Positions 29,371 through 38,132 of a stretch of 64,000 bases of DNA are shown here, in pieces. The translations under genes were made by a program, and so were the position numbers. This DNA is from Myxococcales bacterium (lineage in GTDB: Bacteria > Myxococcota_A > Polyangia > Haliangiales > Haliangiaceae): NCBI GenBank assembly GCA_028287135.1, contig JAQBQE010000036.1, positions 21,243 to 85,242 of the forward strand, written 5' to 3'. Within the stretch, counting starts at the first letter, position 1, and every line of letters begins with the position of its first letter. The notes under the pieces are model-generated. The model did no database searches. It saw only the letters and a program-made list of their open reading frames with translations, and was not told the DNA's origin.

Positions 29371-29511
29371 GACCGCGGCGGCTGCACAACGCAGACCCGC
29401 GCCTGCGTGGCGCACCCGAGGGGGCGGCCGCTCGTGCGCGCGCTGCGATCGCGCGGTGCGGGTTGAAGCGCGCGCCGACGCCGAGCGACCGCGGCGCACA
29501 CAGCGAGCGGC

Positions 29512-29984
29512 CTAGCGGTCGCGGACGACGCAGCGGAATCCGAGGTGACACGTCGCGGTGTCGATCGGCTGCGCCATCCGCGCGTCGGGCCGATCGCGAT
29601 GACAGTGGCTCGCTGCGCACAGGAACGAGCCACCCTTCATCACGCGGCGCGGAATCGGGATGTTCGGCATCCGCGGATCGACGCTGTTCTCGGCCGTGCC
29701 GCCGCGCGGATCGTGAACGGCGCAGCATCCACGAACGCGCCGTTGTGCCTTGTACCAGTCGCTCGTCCACTCCCAGACATTGCCGATCGTGTCGTAGTCC
29801 TCGGCGCGGACGGGAAGCTCGACGTGTCCTCGACGAACCGCGCGAACTGCGCGTTGGTCACCGCGTACGGATCGATCCAGAACGCGCGCACGCTCACGCA
29901 ATGCGCCGGTGCTTCCTCCGCGTAGTGGCGGTCGGAGCCCATCAGAAACTCGCTTTCGGGGATCCGGACCAGGTCGTCCTTCAT
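29512..29984 (-). pseudogene. Formylglycine-generating enzyme (FGE/SUMF1-like), internal deletion and frame loss
   Basis: The first frame gives a good FGE N terminus (LVRIPESEFLMGSDRHYAEE, AFWIDPYAVTNAQFARFVED). A second frame gives the C terminus (DTIGNVWEWTSDWYKAQRR, then VMKGGSFLCAASHCHRDR) with the two catalytic cysteines spaced C-x4-C. The middle third of a normal FGE (about 300 residues) is missing between them, and the reading frame changes near 29800-29825. The product cannot be functional. In intact form it would oxidise the sulfatase Cys to formylglycine. Confidence 0.85.
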
Positions 29985-30051
29985 CACGATCGTCGCTACA
30001 GGCTCCGCGCCACGCAGGCCCCACCGTTGCACCGCTACGGACAAGGTCGTG

Positions 30052-31224
30052 ATGACAACGCAGCCCTCAGGTGATCTCGAAGACCCCCATCCGTTCTCGC
30101 TCGCCGAGGGTCCGTTCGTCCGCGTCCTCGAGCGCTGCCATCTGACGCGCGCCGATCGAACGCCGCGTGCCTGGGTCTTCGTCGTGGTCGCCTGGGGCCC
30201 GCTGTTCGTGGGCGCACTCTACAAGTACGCCGTCGGTCAGCCACCGGCGCGGATCCTCCTCGACCTCTCGGTTCACGTCCGACTGCTCGTCGGCATCCCC
30301 CTCGTGATCCTGGCGGAGCGACTCCTCGAAGCGCGCTGCCGGGGCTCGGTCCGTCAACTCTACGACGGGGCGTTCGCGGACCCTGCGCAGCTCGACCCCA
30401 TCCTCCACCGCGTCGAGCGCCTTCGTGACAGCCGCTGGATCGAGCTGGCGATGCTGGTGGCGGTAATCGCCGTCGCCCAGAGCATGTTGTGGGGACTCAT
30501 GGCGCCCACCGGTTTCTTCTCGGGGGTGAAGGACGCGGGATCGCTGTCGTTCGGGCACCTCTGGTACGTCTGCGTCGCGTTGCCGATCGCGCAGTTCCTG
30601 ATGCTGCGCTGGCTGTTCCACTGGGTTCTGTGGTCGTACATCGTCGTGGGGGTCTCCCGTCTGCCGCTCGCCACGATCGCGACCCACCCGGATCATGCGG
30701 CGGGACTCGGGTTTCTCGCGTCACCCGTCTCGGCATTCGATACATTCGTGCTCGCGGTGTCCGCGACGATCGCGGGTGCGTGGGTGACCCAGCTGATCGC
30801 AGGGACCGCAGAGCTACCGCAGTTCGTGCCCACCTTCGTCGCGTTCGTCATGCTGGTCGCCCTCGTGGGCCTCGGTCCCCTGCTGGTCTACGTCCCTGTC
30901 CTCTACCGGGCGCGACATCGCGAGCTGAGCAAGTACAACGGCCTGGCCCTCGACTACGTCCGCGAGTTCCACCGCAAGTGGATCGAGACGCGGCGGGATC
31001 GCCGTGACCTCCTCGGAACCCAGGATCTGCAGGCACTCAACGATCTGGGTGGCTCGTTCGAGACGCTGACCCGCGTGCGACTGGTTCCGTTCGGACCTCG
31101 ACCGCTCGTGGGGATCTGGGTGGTGGCGCTCCTCCCGATGTTGCCCCTGGTGGCGACCACCATGCCGCTCAACAAGCTGCTCGCCACCATCGGTCACGCA
31201 CTCCTCGGCGGACTGCCCGCCTAG
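30052..31224 (+). CDS. Multi-pass integral membrane protein of unknown function
   Basis: The 390-residue protein has about seven to eight hydrophobic segments (AWVFVVVAWGPLFVGALY, LLVGIPLVILAERLL, IELAMLVAVIAVAQSML, FVAFVMLVALVGLGPLLVYV). A hydrophilic loop carries KYNGLALDYVREFHRKWIE. The ATG at 30052 is preferred over the GTG before it. It is divergent from the FGE pseudogene. No family named with confidence. Confidence 0.75.
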   Translation: MTTQPSGDLEDPHPFSLAEGPFVRVLERCHLTRADRTPRAWVFVVVAWGPLFVGALYKYAVGQPPARILLDLSVHVRLLVGIPLVILAERLLEARCRGSVRQLYDGAFADPAQLDPILHRVERLRDSRWIELAMLVAVIAVAQSMLWGLMAPTGFFSGVKDAGSLSFGHLWYVCVALPIAQFLMLRWLFHWVLWSYIVVGVSRLPLATIATHPDHAAGLGFLASPVSAFDTFVLAVSATIAGAWVTQLIAGTAELPQFVPTFVAFVMLVALVGLGPLLVYVPVLYRARHRELSKYNGLALDYVREFHRKWIETRRDRRDLLGTQDLQALNDLGGSFETLTRVRLVPFGPRPLVGIWVVALLPMLPLVATTMPLNKLLATIGHALLGGLPA

Positions 31225-31252
31225 AGCAAACTGCTAGGCTGCGGGAGCCCCC

Positions 31253-31798
31253 ATGGGATTTCGCTGCCGATGGCTCGCCACCCGAAACCGCGATCGCGAC
31301 GACGTGCTCGGTCAGTTGCGGTTCAAGGTCGTCGGCGAGCTCGTCGAGGAGGTCTACGACCCGGGGCTCTACGCACTCGAGGTCGACGACTGGCTGGTCG
31401 TGATCGGTGACGGCTTCGACCACATGGACAAGGTGAAACGAGCCGCGGCGGCGAAGCTGTCCGAGGGTGGCGACGTTCTCTATCTGTTCACGGACGACGC
31501 GGCGATGGCCTTCGAGCTCGCCCTGTTCGGAGGCGGCAACGAGCTGTGGTCGATCTCCTACGAGGGCCGCGATGGGGTCACAGCGCCGACCTTCGAGGGG
31601 GCCGTGCCCTGGGGGGCGCGCACGCTGCTCGCGAAGCTCGAGAAGGAGCAGGCGAAGGCAGGCGGCCCGAAGGCGGACGTCGATCACATCTACGCATTCG
31701 CGCCGACGTACGCGATGGAGGTCGTGGGGTTTCGTCACGACGAGACGTTGGCCAGCGGCGAACACGTTCCGATCTGGCAGATCGCTCCGAAGCGTTAA
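31253..31798 (+). CDS. Hypothetical protein
   Basis: The 181-residue soluble protein contains LEVDDWLVVIGDGFDHMDKV, VLYLFTDDAAMAFELALF and NELWSISYEGRDGV. The pattern resembles small ligand-free housekeeping proteins seen singly in myxobacteria, but I do not recognise a family. TAGGCT lies 13 bp before its ATG. Its stop overlaps the convergent gene by 4 bp. Confidence 0.65.
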   Translation: MGFRCRWLATRNRDRDDVLGQLRFKVVGELVEEVYDPGLYALEVDDWLVVIGDGFDHMDKVKRAAAAKLSEGGDVLYLFTDDAAMAFELALFGGGNELWSISYEGRDGVTAPTFEGAVPWGARTLLAKLEKEQAKAGGPKADVDHIYAFAPTYAMEVVGFRHDETLASGEHVPIWQIAPKR

Positions 31799-32226
31799 CC
31801 GCGCAAGTTCTCGAGCATCGCTGCGATCCGCTTGGCCCGGGTCTCTGGCTTCTTCGCGTCGGTGATCGCCTGCACGTGCTCTTTCTGATGCGTGTACGCC
31901 AGCGCGTCGAACGTCTTGCGCAGCTTCGCCTTGGCGAGGGCCTTCGCCGCGTCGTCGGGCACCTCGATGGTGCGGGGGGCCTCATCGAGCTTGATCGTGG
32001 CGGCGACCGTATCGCCGATCTCGACGCCGAGCGCCTCGCGGTTCGCCCTCGAGATGCCGATCAAGTTTTGCCCGCCCATCACGGCGAGCCGGAGGCGAAC
32101 GGTCTTCTTCCCGATCGTCACGGTCACGGCCGCGCGCTTGCCACCGCCCAGCTCCTCGACCTGGGCATCGGTGAGGATGATCGCGGTGGCGGGTCCCCAC
32201 GGCTTCAGCGTTTGCTTGACCTTCAC
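31795..32226 (-). CDS. YdeI/OmpD-associated family protein (DUF1905 + PF13376-like)
   Basis: About 143 residues. The first part (PWGPATAIILTDAQVEELGG, then GGQNLIGISRANREALGV) matches DUF1905. The tail (DDAAKALAKAKLRKTFDALA, then YTHQKEHVQAI and ETRAKRIAAMLENLRG) matches the bacteriocin-protection YdeI family. Function is unclear. A GTG at 32226 is preferred; ATG at 32271 is the alternative. Confidence 0.8.
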   Translation of the reverse strand: MKVKQTLKPWGPATAIILTDAQVEELGGGKRAAVTVTIGKKTVRLRLAVMGGQNLIGISRANREALGVEIGDTVAATIKLDEAPRTIEVPDDAAKALAKAKLRKTFDALAYTHQKEHVQAITDAKKPETRAKRIAAMLENLRG

Positions 32227-32291
32227 GAGGCGAGACCTTCGCACGCGAACACGTGGCAGGTCGTCATGCATGCTCGGATGAGCATGGCGCT

Positions 32292-32369
32292 CACCGCGTC
32301 ATGGCCAGGTGCTAGGCTGCTTCACAAAGCCGCTCAAGGCGCAGCCTAGCACCTGGCCATGACGCGGTG
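32292..32369. repeat. Perfect 29-bp inverted repeat with 20-nt loop
   Basis: Arms 32292-32320 and 32341-32369 are exact reverse complements (arm starts CACCGCGTCATGGCCAGG). No T-run follows, so it is not an obvious terminator. It sits between the divergent YdeI-like and nucleotidyltransferase-pair genes. It could be a MITE-like element, a regulatory cruciform or a relic of insertion. Confidence 0.9.
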
Positions 32370-32449
32370 GGAAAAGATCAATTCGTCCGACCACTTACAG
32401 ACCCGCCTTCCGTATGCACACCGCATGTCTTAGGCTAGTAGCAGACGCC

Positions 32450-32623
32450 ATGGCTCCCAAGGTCTACGACCCCGCCGAACGTGCCCGCGAGAAGGCTGCT
32501 TCTCGTGCAGAGGACGCCCGAGCGATTGCGTCCGGCGAAAAGAGTTCCCTGGCTGTTCGTCGCGACAACGCGTCGTTCGCGTTTCCTGACGCTCGGATTC
32601 GATTCCCCGCTCACGAGCGGTGA
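32450..32623 (+). CDS. Small antitoxin-like partner of the nucleotidyltransferase
   Basis: The 57-residue protein begins MAPKVYDPAERAREKAASRA and has an ASGEKSSLAVRRDNASFAF segment. Its stop overlaps the start of the nucleotidyltransferase gene (GTGA), so the pair is translationally coupled. The arrangement of a short upstream gene and a MNT-fold gene is that of nucleotidyltransferase toxin-antitoxin or AbiE-like modules. The antitoxin role is inferred from context only. TAGGCT lies 14 bp upstream of the ATG. Confidence 0.65.
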   Translation: MAPKVYDPAERAREKAASRAEDARAIASGEKSSLAVRRDNASFAFPDARIRFPAHER

Positions 32624-33420
32624 GTCCCGCGGCACCGCCGCCCCCTCTCACACCCGAGGACACGCGGGTTGTCTTAGGGCAACTCGGCGACCTGATGGAA
32701 CGCCTCGTGCTGGTCGGTGGGCAAGCGCTGTCCTTCTGGGCGGAGCACTACGCTGCGAGATTCGCGATCGGCGAGCCGGTCAACAGTACGGACATTGACT
32801 TCTGCGGCTTGAGCGACGCCGTCAACATTGCAGCGGCGCGATTGGATGGCGAGGGACGCGTGCCCAAGCCATTCTCGAACACCCCGAACACGGGCATCGT
32901 CGAATTCGTGGATGCGAACGGTTACGCCCGGGTCATGGACTTCCTCTTCGATCCCTTCGGTCTTCAATACGACGAGGTTCACCATTGGGCTGTGAACGTC
33001 GATGTCCCGCATCTTGGGGGTACGCTCTCGTTCAAAGTGATGCACCCGGTCCACTGCCTGGAGTCTCGCATTGCGAACGTGGGTGGCTTGCCCGGATACC
33101 AGAGTGCTCACGCGATCCGGCAGGCGCGCGCCTCTCTGCTCTGCGCAAAGGAGTATCTCCGGGACGTCCTAAACTCAGGTAGTCCGCGGGCTCCTCGAGT
33201 GGTGCGCCGACTCAATGAAAGAATTTATCGCTTCGCGTGGGGCAAACTGAACGCGAAGGTCGCGTTCCAACAGTATCAAGTCGACGCGTTTGAGGCAGTC
33301 CTAGTCGACGACGCTCTGGGGCATGAGTTTAACCAGATCCGCTATCCGCAGATGTGCGCAAACCTCGAAAGGAAGCGCGTACGCTGGGCATCGCGTGCAT
33401 CGACAGTGACACCGGCGTGA
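32620..33420 (+). CDS. Nucleotidyltransferase-fold protein (AbiEii/MNT-like), candidate toxin
   Basis: The 266-residue protein starts at GTG. It has the minimal nucleotidyltransferase motif: LVLVGGQALSFWAEHY, then NSTDIDFCGL (the DxD pair), with a third acidic residue likely in RVMDFLFDPFG. The C-terminal region is helical (QARASLLCAKEYLRDVLNSG). Such proteins transfer nucleotides to tRNA or protein in AbiE- and MenT-type toxins. It is the last gene before the attR repeat. Confidence 0.75.
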   Translation: MSPAAPPPPLTPEDTRVVLGQLGDLMERLVLVGGQALSFWAEHYAARFAIGEPVNSTDIDFCGLSDAVNIAAARLDGEGRVPKPFSNTPNTGIVEFVDANGYARVMDFLFDPFGLQYDEVHHWAVNVDVPHLGGTLSFKVMHPVHCLESRIANVGGLPGYQSAHAIRQARASLLCAKEYLRDVLNSGSPRAPRVVRRLNERIYRFAWGKLNAKVAFQQYQVDAFEAVLVDDALGHEFNQIRYPQMCANLERKRVRWASRASTVTPA

Positions 33421-33480
33421 CACCCCCTACCTGACGATCAGAGTTTACGGCTGTGCAGCCGGCAGCTTGAGTCCCTTGGA

Positions 33481-33533
33481 AGGGGACTGAAAATCCCCGT
33501 GTCGGCGGTTCATCTCCGTCTCGGGGCACCACG
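33481..33533 (+). repeat. attR: duplicated tRNA-Phe 3' half
   Basis: The segment repeats 25791-25843 with 2 mismatches and includes CCA. The DNA before it does not continue as a 5' tRNA half, so it is not a gene. Confidence 0.88.
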
Positions 33534-33542
33534 AAGCGGCGC

Positions 33543-34244
33543 TCAGGCGAGGGCGGCGGTCCGCGCCGCGATCACGTGGCGGACGATCTCCTCGATCCCG
33601 ACCGCCTTGGTGACCTGGGCGAAGATCGTCGGACCGTCGCCGCGCATCGCACGCGCATCACGATCCATCACGCCGAGGTCGGCCCCCACGTGGGGCGCGA
33701 GGTCGGTCTTGTTGATCACGAGCAGGTCACTCTGGGTGATGCCGGGTCCGCCCTTGCGGGGGACCTTGTCGCCGCCGGCGACATCGATGACGTAGATCGT
33801 GTAGTCGACGAGCTCGCGGCTGTACTGCGCGGCGAGGTTGTCGCCCCCGCTCTCCACGAACAACAGATCGGGTTTCACGGCGGCCATCAGCTCCTCGAGC
33901 GCGAGCAGGTTCGGGCTGATGTCCTCGCGGATCGCGGCGTGGGGACAGCCGCCGGTCTCGACGGCGCGGATCTGGGTGGCGGGTAGCGCCTCGTTGCGGG
34001 TGAGGAACTCCGCATCCTCGCGGGTGAAGATGTCGTTGGTCACGACGCCGAGCTTGAGCTGATCGCGGAGCGCGCGGCACAGCGCGAGGAGGAGCGCGGT
34101 CTTGCCGCTGCCGACCGGCCCGCCGATCCCGACGGTGAAGGCGCGCCGGGTGAAGTCACGCCGGTGGTGGGCGTCGCGCTCGTGGAAGTGGCCCGCGTGC
34201 TCGAGGTGCTCGTGGGTGTGCGGGTGTTCGTGATCGTGGCCCAT
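33543..34244 (-). CDS. ureG: Urease accessory GTPase UreG with His-rich N terminus
   Basis: The 233-residue protein has the UreG P-loop ([17 protein letters not shown]), the [15 protein letters not shown] block, the [13 protein letters not shown] metal-binding CPH motif, ESGGDNLAA and [13 protein letters not shown]. UreG drives nickel insertion by GTP hydrolysis. The first 30 residues ([18 protein letters not shown], then [11 protein letters not shown]) contain about ten His residues and could store or bind nickel. It is the last gene of the operon, and no ureE is present. Confidence 0.96.
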   Translation of the reverse strand: MGHDHEHPHTHEHLEHAGHFHERDAHHRRDFTRRAFTVGIGGPVGSGKTALLLALCRALRDQLKLGVVTNDIFTREDAEFLTRNEALPATQIRAVETGGCPHAAIREDISPNLLALEELMAAVKPDLLFVESGGDNLAAQYSRELVDYTIYVIDVAGGDKVPRKGGPGITQSDLLVINKTDLAPHVGADLGVMDRDARAMRGDGPTIFAQVTKAVGIEEIVRHVIAARTAALA

Positions 34245-34255
34245 GGTGTCCTCCG

Positions 34256-34918
34256 TCAGCTCTGGAACAGGCGCGAGTAGAGTCGGTCGTGCGTGCCTTG
34301 CACGAGCTCGGTGATCGGCGAGGTCTGCGCGAGGTCGTCGAGGGTCGCGGTGCGTGCGAACGCGAGCGCTTCCTCGAGCGCAGGATGGAGGGCGTGGTGA
34401 ACGCCTTGTGCCTCGGTCGGGCCGAGGGCGCCGAGGCGGACGGCGGCGGAGAGGAGGCTGCGGAGGGTGAGGTGGAGGTAGCTCGCGAGCGCGTCGTCGC
34501 GGGTGACACCGAGGGTGGCGGTGACAAAGCCGAAGCACGGGGCGAGGTGACCGACCAGCTCGTTGCGGGTGAGCTGCTCGCGCGCGGTGATTAGTGCGGG
34601 GAGCTGGAAGGCGCGGGCCGCGGTGTCGAGCAGCGATCGGCCCTGGCCGCGGCTCGCGCGCACCGCGACGTGGCTCCACAGGATCGCGCTCTGGAGGGCG
34701 TCGAGCTCGACGAGGCGGGCGGGTTCGGCCTGGACGGCTGCGACGAGCGGGAGCGATCCGTGGGCCGTCTGCATGATGGTCTCTGCGCAGAACGCCTCGA
34801 CCTCGCGCGCGCCTTTGAGCTCGCCGCCCTGGATCATCGCCTCGAGTCCGCCCGAGTGCGCGAAGCCGCCGGTCGGAAACGCGGAGTCGGTGAGCTGGAG
34901 GACGAGCCAGGAGGTCAT
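34256..34918 (-). CDS. ureF: Urease accessory protein UreF
   Basis: The 220-residue protein shows UreF hallmarks: [20 protein letters not shown] at the N terminus, [18 protein letters not shown], and [20 protein letters not shown]. UreF bridges UreD-urease and UreG during nickel delivery. It starts 1 bp after the ureC stop and ends 11 bp before ureG. Confidence 0.95.
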   Translation of the reverse strand: MTSWLVLQLTDSAFPTGGFAHSGGLEAMIQGGELKGAREVEAFCAETIMQTAHGSLPLVAAVQAEPARLVELDALQSAILWSHVAVRASRGQGRSLLDTAARAFQLPALITAREQLTRNELVGHLAPCFGFVTATLGVTRDDALASYLHLTLRSLLSAAVRLGALGPTEAQGVHHALHPALEEALAFARTATLDDLAQTSPITELVQGTHDRLYSRLFQS

Positions 34919-34919
34919 G

Positions 34920-36635
34920 TCAGAACAGCGAGTAGCGCTGCGCGAGCGGCAGCACGGTGGCCGGCTCGCAGGTGAGGAGCTCGCCGTCCGCGCGGACCTC
35001 GTAGGTCTCCGGATCGATGTCGAGCTTTGGCAACGCGTCGTTGAGCTTCATGTCGCGCTTGCCGATGTTCCGGCACCCGCGCACGACGGAGAGCTGCTTC
35101 GTCAGGCCGAGGGCGGTGACGTTGCCTTCGTGGGACGCGCGCTGAGAGATGAACGCGATCGAGGTCGCGCCGAGGGCCCGGCCGCGCGCGCCGAACATCG
35201 GCCGCATCCGCACCGGCTGCGGGGTCGGGATCGACGCATTGGCGTCGCCCATCTGCGCCCACGCGACGAAGCCACCCTTGAGCACGAGCTCGGGGCGGAT
35301 CCCGAACAGCGCGGGCTTCCACAGCACGAGGTCCGCGAGCTTGCCGACCTCGACCGAGCCGATGTCGTGCGACATCCCGTGCGCGATCGCCGGATTGACG
35401 GTGTACTTCGCGACGTAGCGCCGGATCCGCTGGTTGTCATGGTCGCCGTGCTCGCCCGGCAACCGGCCGCGCTGCTCGCGCATCTTGTGCGCGGTCTGCC
35501 ACGTCCGGGTGATCACCTCGCCGACGCGACCCATCGCCTGGCTGTCGCTCGAGATGATGCTGAGTGCACCGAGGTCGTGGAGGATGTCCTCGGCCGCGAT
35601 CGTCTCGCCGCGGATCCGGCTCTCCGCGAACGCGACGTCCTCGGGAATCTCGCGATCGAGGTGATGACACACCATCAGCATGTCGAGGTGCTCGTCGAGC
35701 GTGTTGATCGTGTACGGCCGGGTCGGGTTGGTCGAGCTCGGAATCACGTTGGGCTCGCCGCACACCCGCATGATGTCGGGGGCGTGACCGCCGCCTGCAC
35801 CCTCGGTGTGATAGGTGTGAATCGTCCGGCCCTTGAACGCCGCGATCGTGTCGTCGACGTAGCCCGATTCGTTGAGCGTGTCGGTGTGGATCGTGACCTG
35901 GATGTCCTCGTCGTCGGCGACCGACAGACAGCAGTCGATCGCGCTCGGCGTGGTGCCCCAGTCCTCGTGCAGCTTGAGGCCGATCGCGCCGGCGCGGATT
36001 TGATCGACGAGGCCGTTGGCCAGCGACGTGTTGCCCTTGCCGGTCAGCCCGATGTTGACCGGCAACGAATCGGTCGCCTGCAGCATGAGCTCGATGTGGC
36101 GCACGCCGGGCGTGCACGTCGTGGCCTTGGTCCCGGTCGTCGGCCCGGTGCCGCCGCCGACGAGCGTCGTCACGCCGCTCGCGATCGCCTCGTCGGCGAG
36201 CTGCGGACAGATGAAGTGGATGTGGGTATCGATGCCGCCCGCGGTGACGATCAGCCCCTCGCCGGCGAGCGCCTCGGTCGTCACGCCGACGATCATGTTC
36301 GGGCTGACGCCGACCATCACCATCGGATTGCCGGCCTTGCCGATGCCGACGATCCGTCCGTGCTTGATCCCGAGGTCGGCCTTGAAGATGCCGGTCCAGT
36401 CGATCACGAGGGCATTCGTGATCACGAGGTCGAGCGCCTCGGCGTCGTCGGCGCCCGCGAACTGGCCCTGCCGATCGCGCAGCACCTTGCCGCCGCCGAA
36501 CTTGCACTCGTCGCCGTACACCGTGAAGTCGTTCTCGACGGCCGCGACGAGGTTAATATCGCCGAGCCGCACGCGATCGCCGACGGTCGGTCCGTACATC
36601 GCGGCGTACGCACGGCGATCGAGCGGGTGACTCAC
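34920..36635 (-). CDS. ureC: Urease subunit alpha (UreC)
   Basis: The 571-residue protein is full length and starts at GTG. Active-site residues are visible: [14 protein letters not shown] (two nickel-binding His), [11 protein letters not shown] (Lys that is carbamylated), [25 protein letters not shown], the mobile flap [16 protein letters not shown] (Cys and His) and SDSQAMGR (Asp). It hydrolyses urea to ammonia and carbamate. The gene is 1 bp from both neighbours, inside a compact operon. Confidence 0.98.
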   Translation of the reverse strand: MSHPLDRRAYAAMYGPTVGDRVRLGDINLVAAVENDFTVYGDECKFGGGKVLRDRQGQFAGADDAEALDLVITNALVIDWTGIFKADLGIKHGRIVGIGKAGNPMVMVGVSPNMIVGVTTEALAGEGLIVTAGGIDTHIHFICPQLADEAIASGVTTLVGGGTGPTTGTKATTCTPGVRHIELMLQATDSLPVNIGLTGKGNTSLANGLVDQIRAGAIGLKLHEDWGTTPSAIDCCLSVADDEDIQVTIHTDTLNESGYVDDTIAAFKGRTIHTYHTEGAGGGHAPDIMRVCGEPNVIPSSTNPTRPYTINTLDEHLDMLMVCHHLDREIPEDVAFAESRIRGETIAAEDILHDLGALSIISSDSQAMGRVGEVITRTWQTAHKMREQRGRLPGEHGDHDNQRIRRYVAKYTVNPAIAHGMSHDIGSVEVGKLADLVLWKPALFGIRPELVLKGGFVAWAQMGDANASIPTPQPVRMRPMFGARGRALGATSIAFISQRASHEGNVTALGLTKQLSVVRGCRNIGKRDMKLNDALPKLDIDPETYEVRADGELLTCEPATVLPLAQRYSLF

Positions 36636-36636
36636 G

Positions 36637-37275
36637 CTACTCTTTACCTACGAGCCGGACGGTCTTCTGCTCGCCGGGCTCGAACCGGACGGCGGCGCCG
36701 GCGGGAATGTCGAGCCGCATGCCGGTCGCGGCGTCGCGATCGAACGCGAGCGCGCGGTTGGTCTCGGCGAACGGGTAGTGGCTGCCGACCTGGATCGGGC
36801 GATCGCCGGTGTTGATGACGGAGAGATCGAGCGTGGGGCGGTCGGCGTTGAGGAGGATGGGGTCGTCTGCGAGGAGGAGCTCGCCGGCATGCAGCGGTTC
36901 AGGTTTCTCGGTGAACGGCGGTGGGACGGGGAGGAAGCTGCCGTAGAGCGCGAGCTCGAGATCGCCGTGGTCGGCGACGATCGGGTGGTGCACGGTGACG
37001 AGCTTGGTGCCATCGGGGAACGTGCCCTCGACCTGGACGTCGTCGATCATGTCGGGCACGCCGTCCATGACCTGGTAGCGGCCGAGCAGGGTGCGGCCGA
37101 GATCCATCAGCTCGGCGACCGAGCGGCCGTCGCGGATGAGCTCGAGCAGCTGGGTCGCGATCAACGCGATCGCCTCGGGGTAGTTGAGGCGAAGGCCGCG
37201 CGCGAGCCGCTTCTGCGCGAGGAACCCCGCGTTGTGGAGGATCAGCTTGTCGAGATCGCGAGGGGCGAGCCGCAC
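36637..37275 (-). CDS. ureAB: Fused urease gamma-beta subunit (UreA-UreB)
   Basis: The 212-residue protein joins a gamma domain (about residues 1-100; [40 protein letters not shown]) to a beta domain (about 108-212; [39 protein letters not shown]). Most bacteria encode these as two genes; fusion occurs in Helicobacter and some others. The start is GTG. Confidence 0.96.
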   Translation of the reverse strand: MRLAPRDLDKLILHNAGFLAQKRLARGLRLNYPEAIALIATQLLELIRDGRSVAELMDLGRTLLGRYQVMDGVPDMIDDVQVEGTFPDGTKLVTVHHPIVADHGDLELALYGSFLPVPPPFTEKPEPLHAGELLLADDPILLNADRPTLDLSVINTGDRPIQVGSHYPFAETNRALAFDRDAATGMRLDIPAGAAVRFEPGEQKTVRLVGKE

Positions 37276-37297
37276 CGCCCGTGGGTACCATGATCGG

Positions 37298-38086
37298 TCA
37301 CCACTTGCGGGACCACGGATCCTCGCCGGCGAGGGTGCACGCGGGAGCGAGGAAGGCGCGGAGGGTGGAGACGACGCGCGAGAGGTCGGTGCCGGCGATC
37401 CGGAGGATCACGCCGTCGGCGAGGGGGCTGGCGGCGATCACGAGGTCGCGATCGAGGGAGGTGATCTGGGGGAGGGTGGAGGCGAAGCGCGGGCCGAGGA
37501 GGAGGGCGGTGCCGAGCGCGGTGAACCGGCGCATGCGAGTGGCGTGGTCGAGGACAACGCGATCGAGCAGGCGGGTGGTGCCGGCGATCGTCAGTGTGAG
37601 CTTGGTGTCGATGCGGGCGGCGGACCAGCGCTCGCCGAAGGCGATCCGGCCGGCGGTCAGGACGTCGGCGTAGACGAGGGAGGTTGTGGCGTCGAGGGTG
37701 AGGGAGGTGGTCTGGGTGAAGTGGGCGTCGCGGTAGGGGACGACCGGGTCGGGGAGGATGAGGACGGTGGCGTCGCCGTGGGCGCGGACCCTGAGGTGCT
37801 GTCGCGAGGTGCCGCGGTAGACCTTCGTCGAGGATTGGGTGGTGAGCAGGGCGGTGGCGCCGGGATCGACGGTCACCGCGAGGGAGACGTCGTCGCCATC
37901 GACGAGGCCGCTGCCGAGGCTGCTGGTCACGATCCAGGCGGCGCGTCCCGCGGCGCGGGGGAACAGGAGGCGCAGCGGGCCGGCGCTGCGGGCGCGGTGG
38001 ACGTCGCTGCGGCGGTCGCCCGCGCGGACGACCGCCGAGGCGATCGCAGGAGCGCGGCGCGCGGAGCGTTCCAGCGGCGCTACCAT
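37298..38086 (-). CDS. ureD: Urease accessory protein UreD/UreH
   Basis: The 262-residue protein matches Ure[57 protein letters not shown] and [16 protein letters not shown]. UreD is the first scaffold binding apo-urease for nickel activation. I choose the ATG at 38086, matching family length. It is the first gene of the operon, 22 bp upstream of ureAB. Confidence 0.93.
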   Translation of the reverse strand: MVAPLERSARRAPAIASAVVRAGDRRSDVHRARSAGPLRLLFPRAAGRAAWIVTSSLGSGLVDGDDVSLAVTVDPGATALLTTQSSTKVYRGTSRQHLRVRAHGDATVLILPDPVVPYRDAHFTQTTSLTLDATTSLVYADVLTAGRIAFGERWSAARIDTKLTLTIAGTTRLLDRVVLDHATRMRRFTALGTALLLGPRFASTLPQITSLDRDLVIAASPLADGVILRIAGTDLSRVVSTLRAFLAPACTLAGEDPWSRKW

Positions 38087-38132
38087 TTCCCCGGGGTAGC
38101 CCGGCCATGCGCTGACTTGCCGTCCATCACAC

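Larger units (their letters stand above)
25791..33533 (+). mobile_element. Remnant genomic island integrated in tRNA-Phe
   Basis: The interval is bounded by a 53-bp direct repeat: 25791-25843 (3' half of tRNA-Phe) and 33481-33533, differing at 2 bases. A decayed tyrosine integrase lies just inside the tRNA end, reading toward it, as in typical tRNA-targeted islands. Cargo includes HigBA, a sulfatase with a broken FGE, a nucleotidyltransferase pair and small proteins. Decay of the integrase suggests the island is fixed. Confidence 0.8.

Noticed and set aside
33329..33532. Short minus-strand frame ending in GDEPPTRGFSVP, similar to the integrase C terminus
   Set aside because: The similarity comes only from translating the duplicated tRNA-Phe sequence. 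It is evidence for the att repeat, not for a gene.
34563..36815. 750-codon plus-strand frame opposite ureC
   Set aside because: UreC is complete and unmistakable on the minus strand, so this frame is a shadow.
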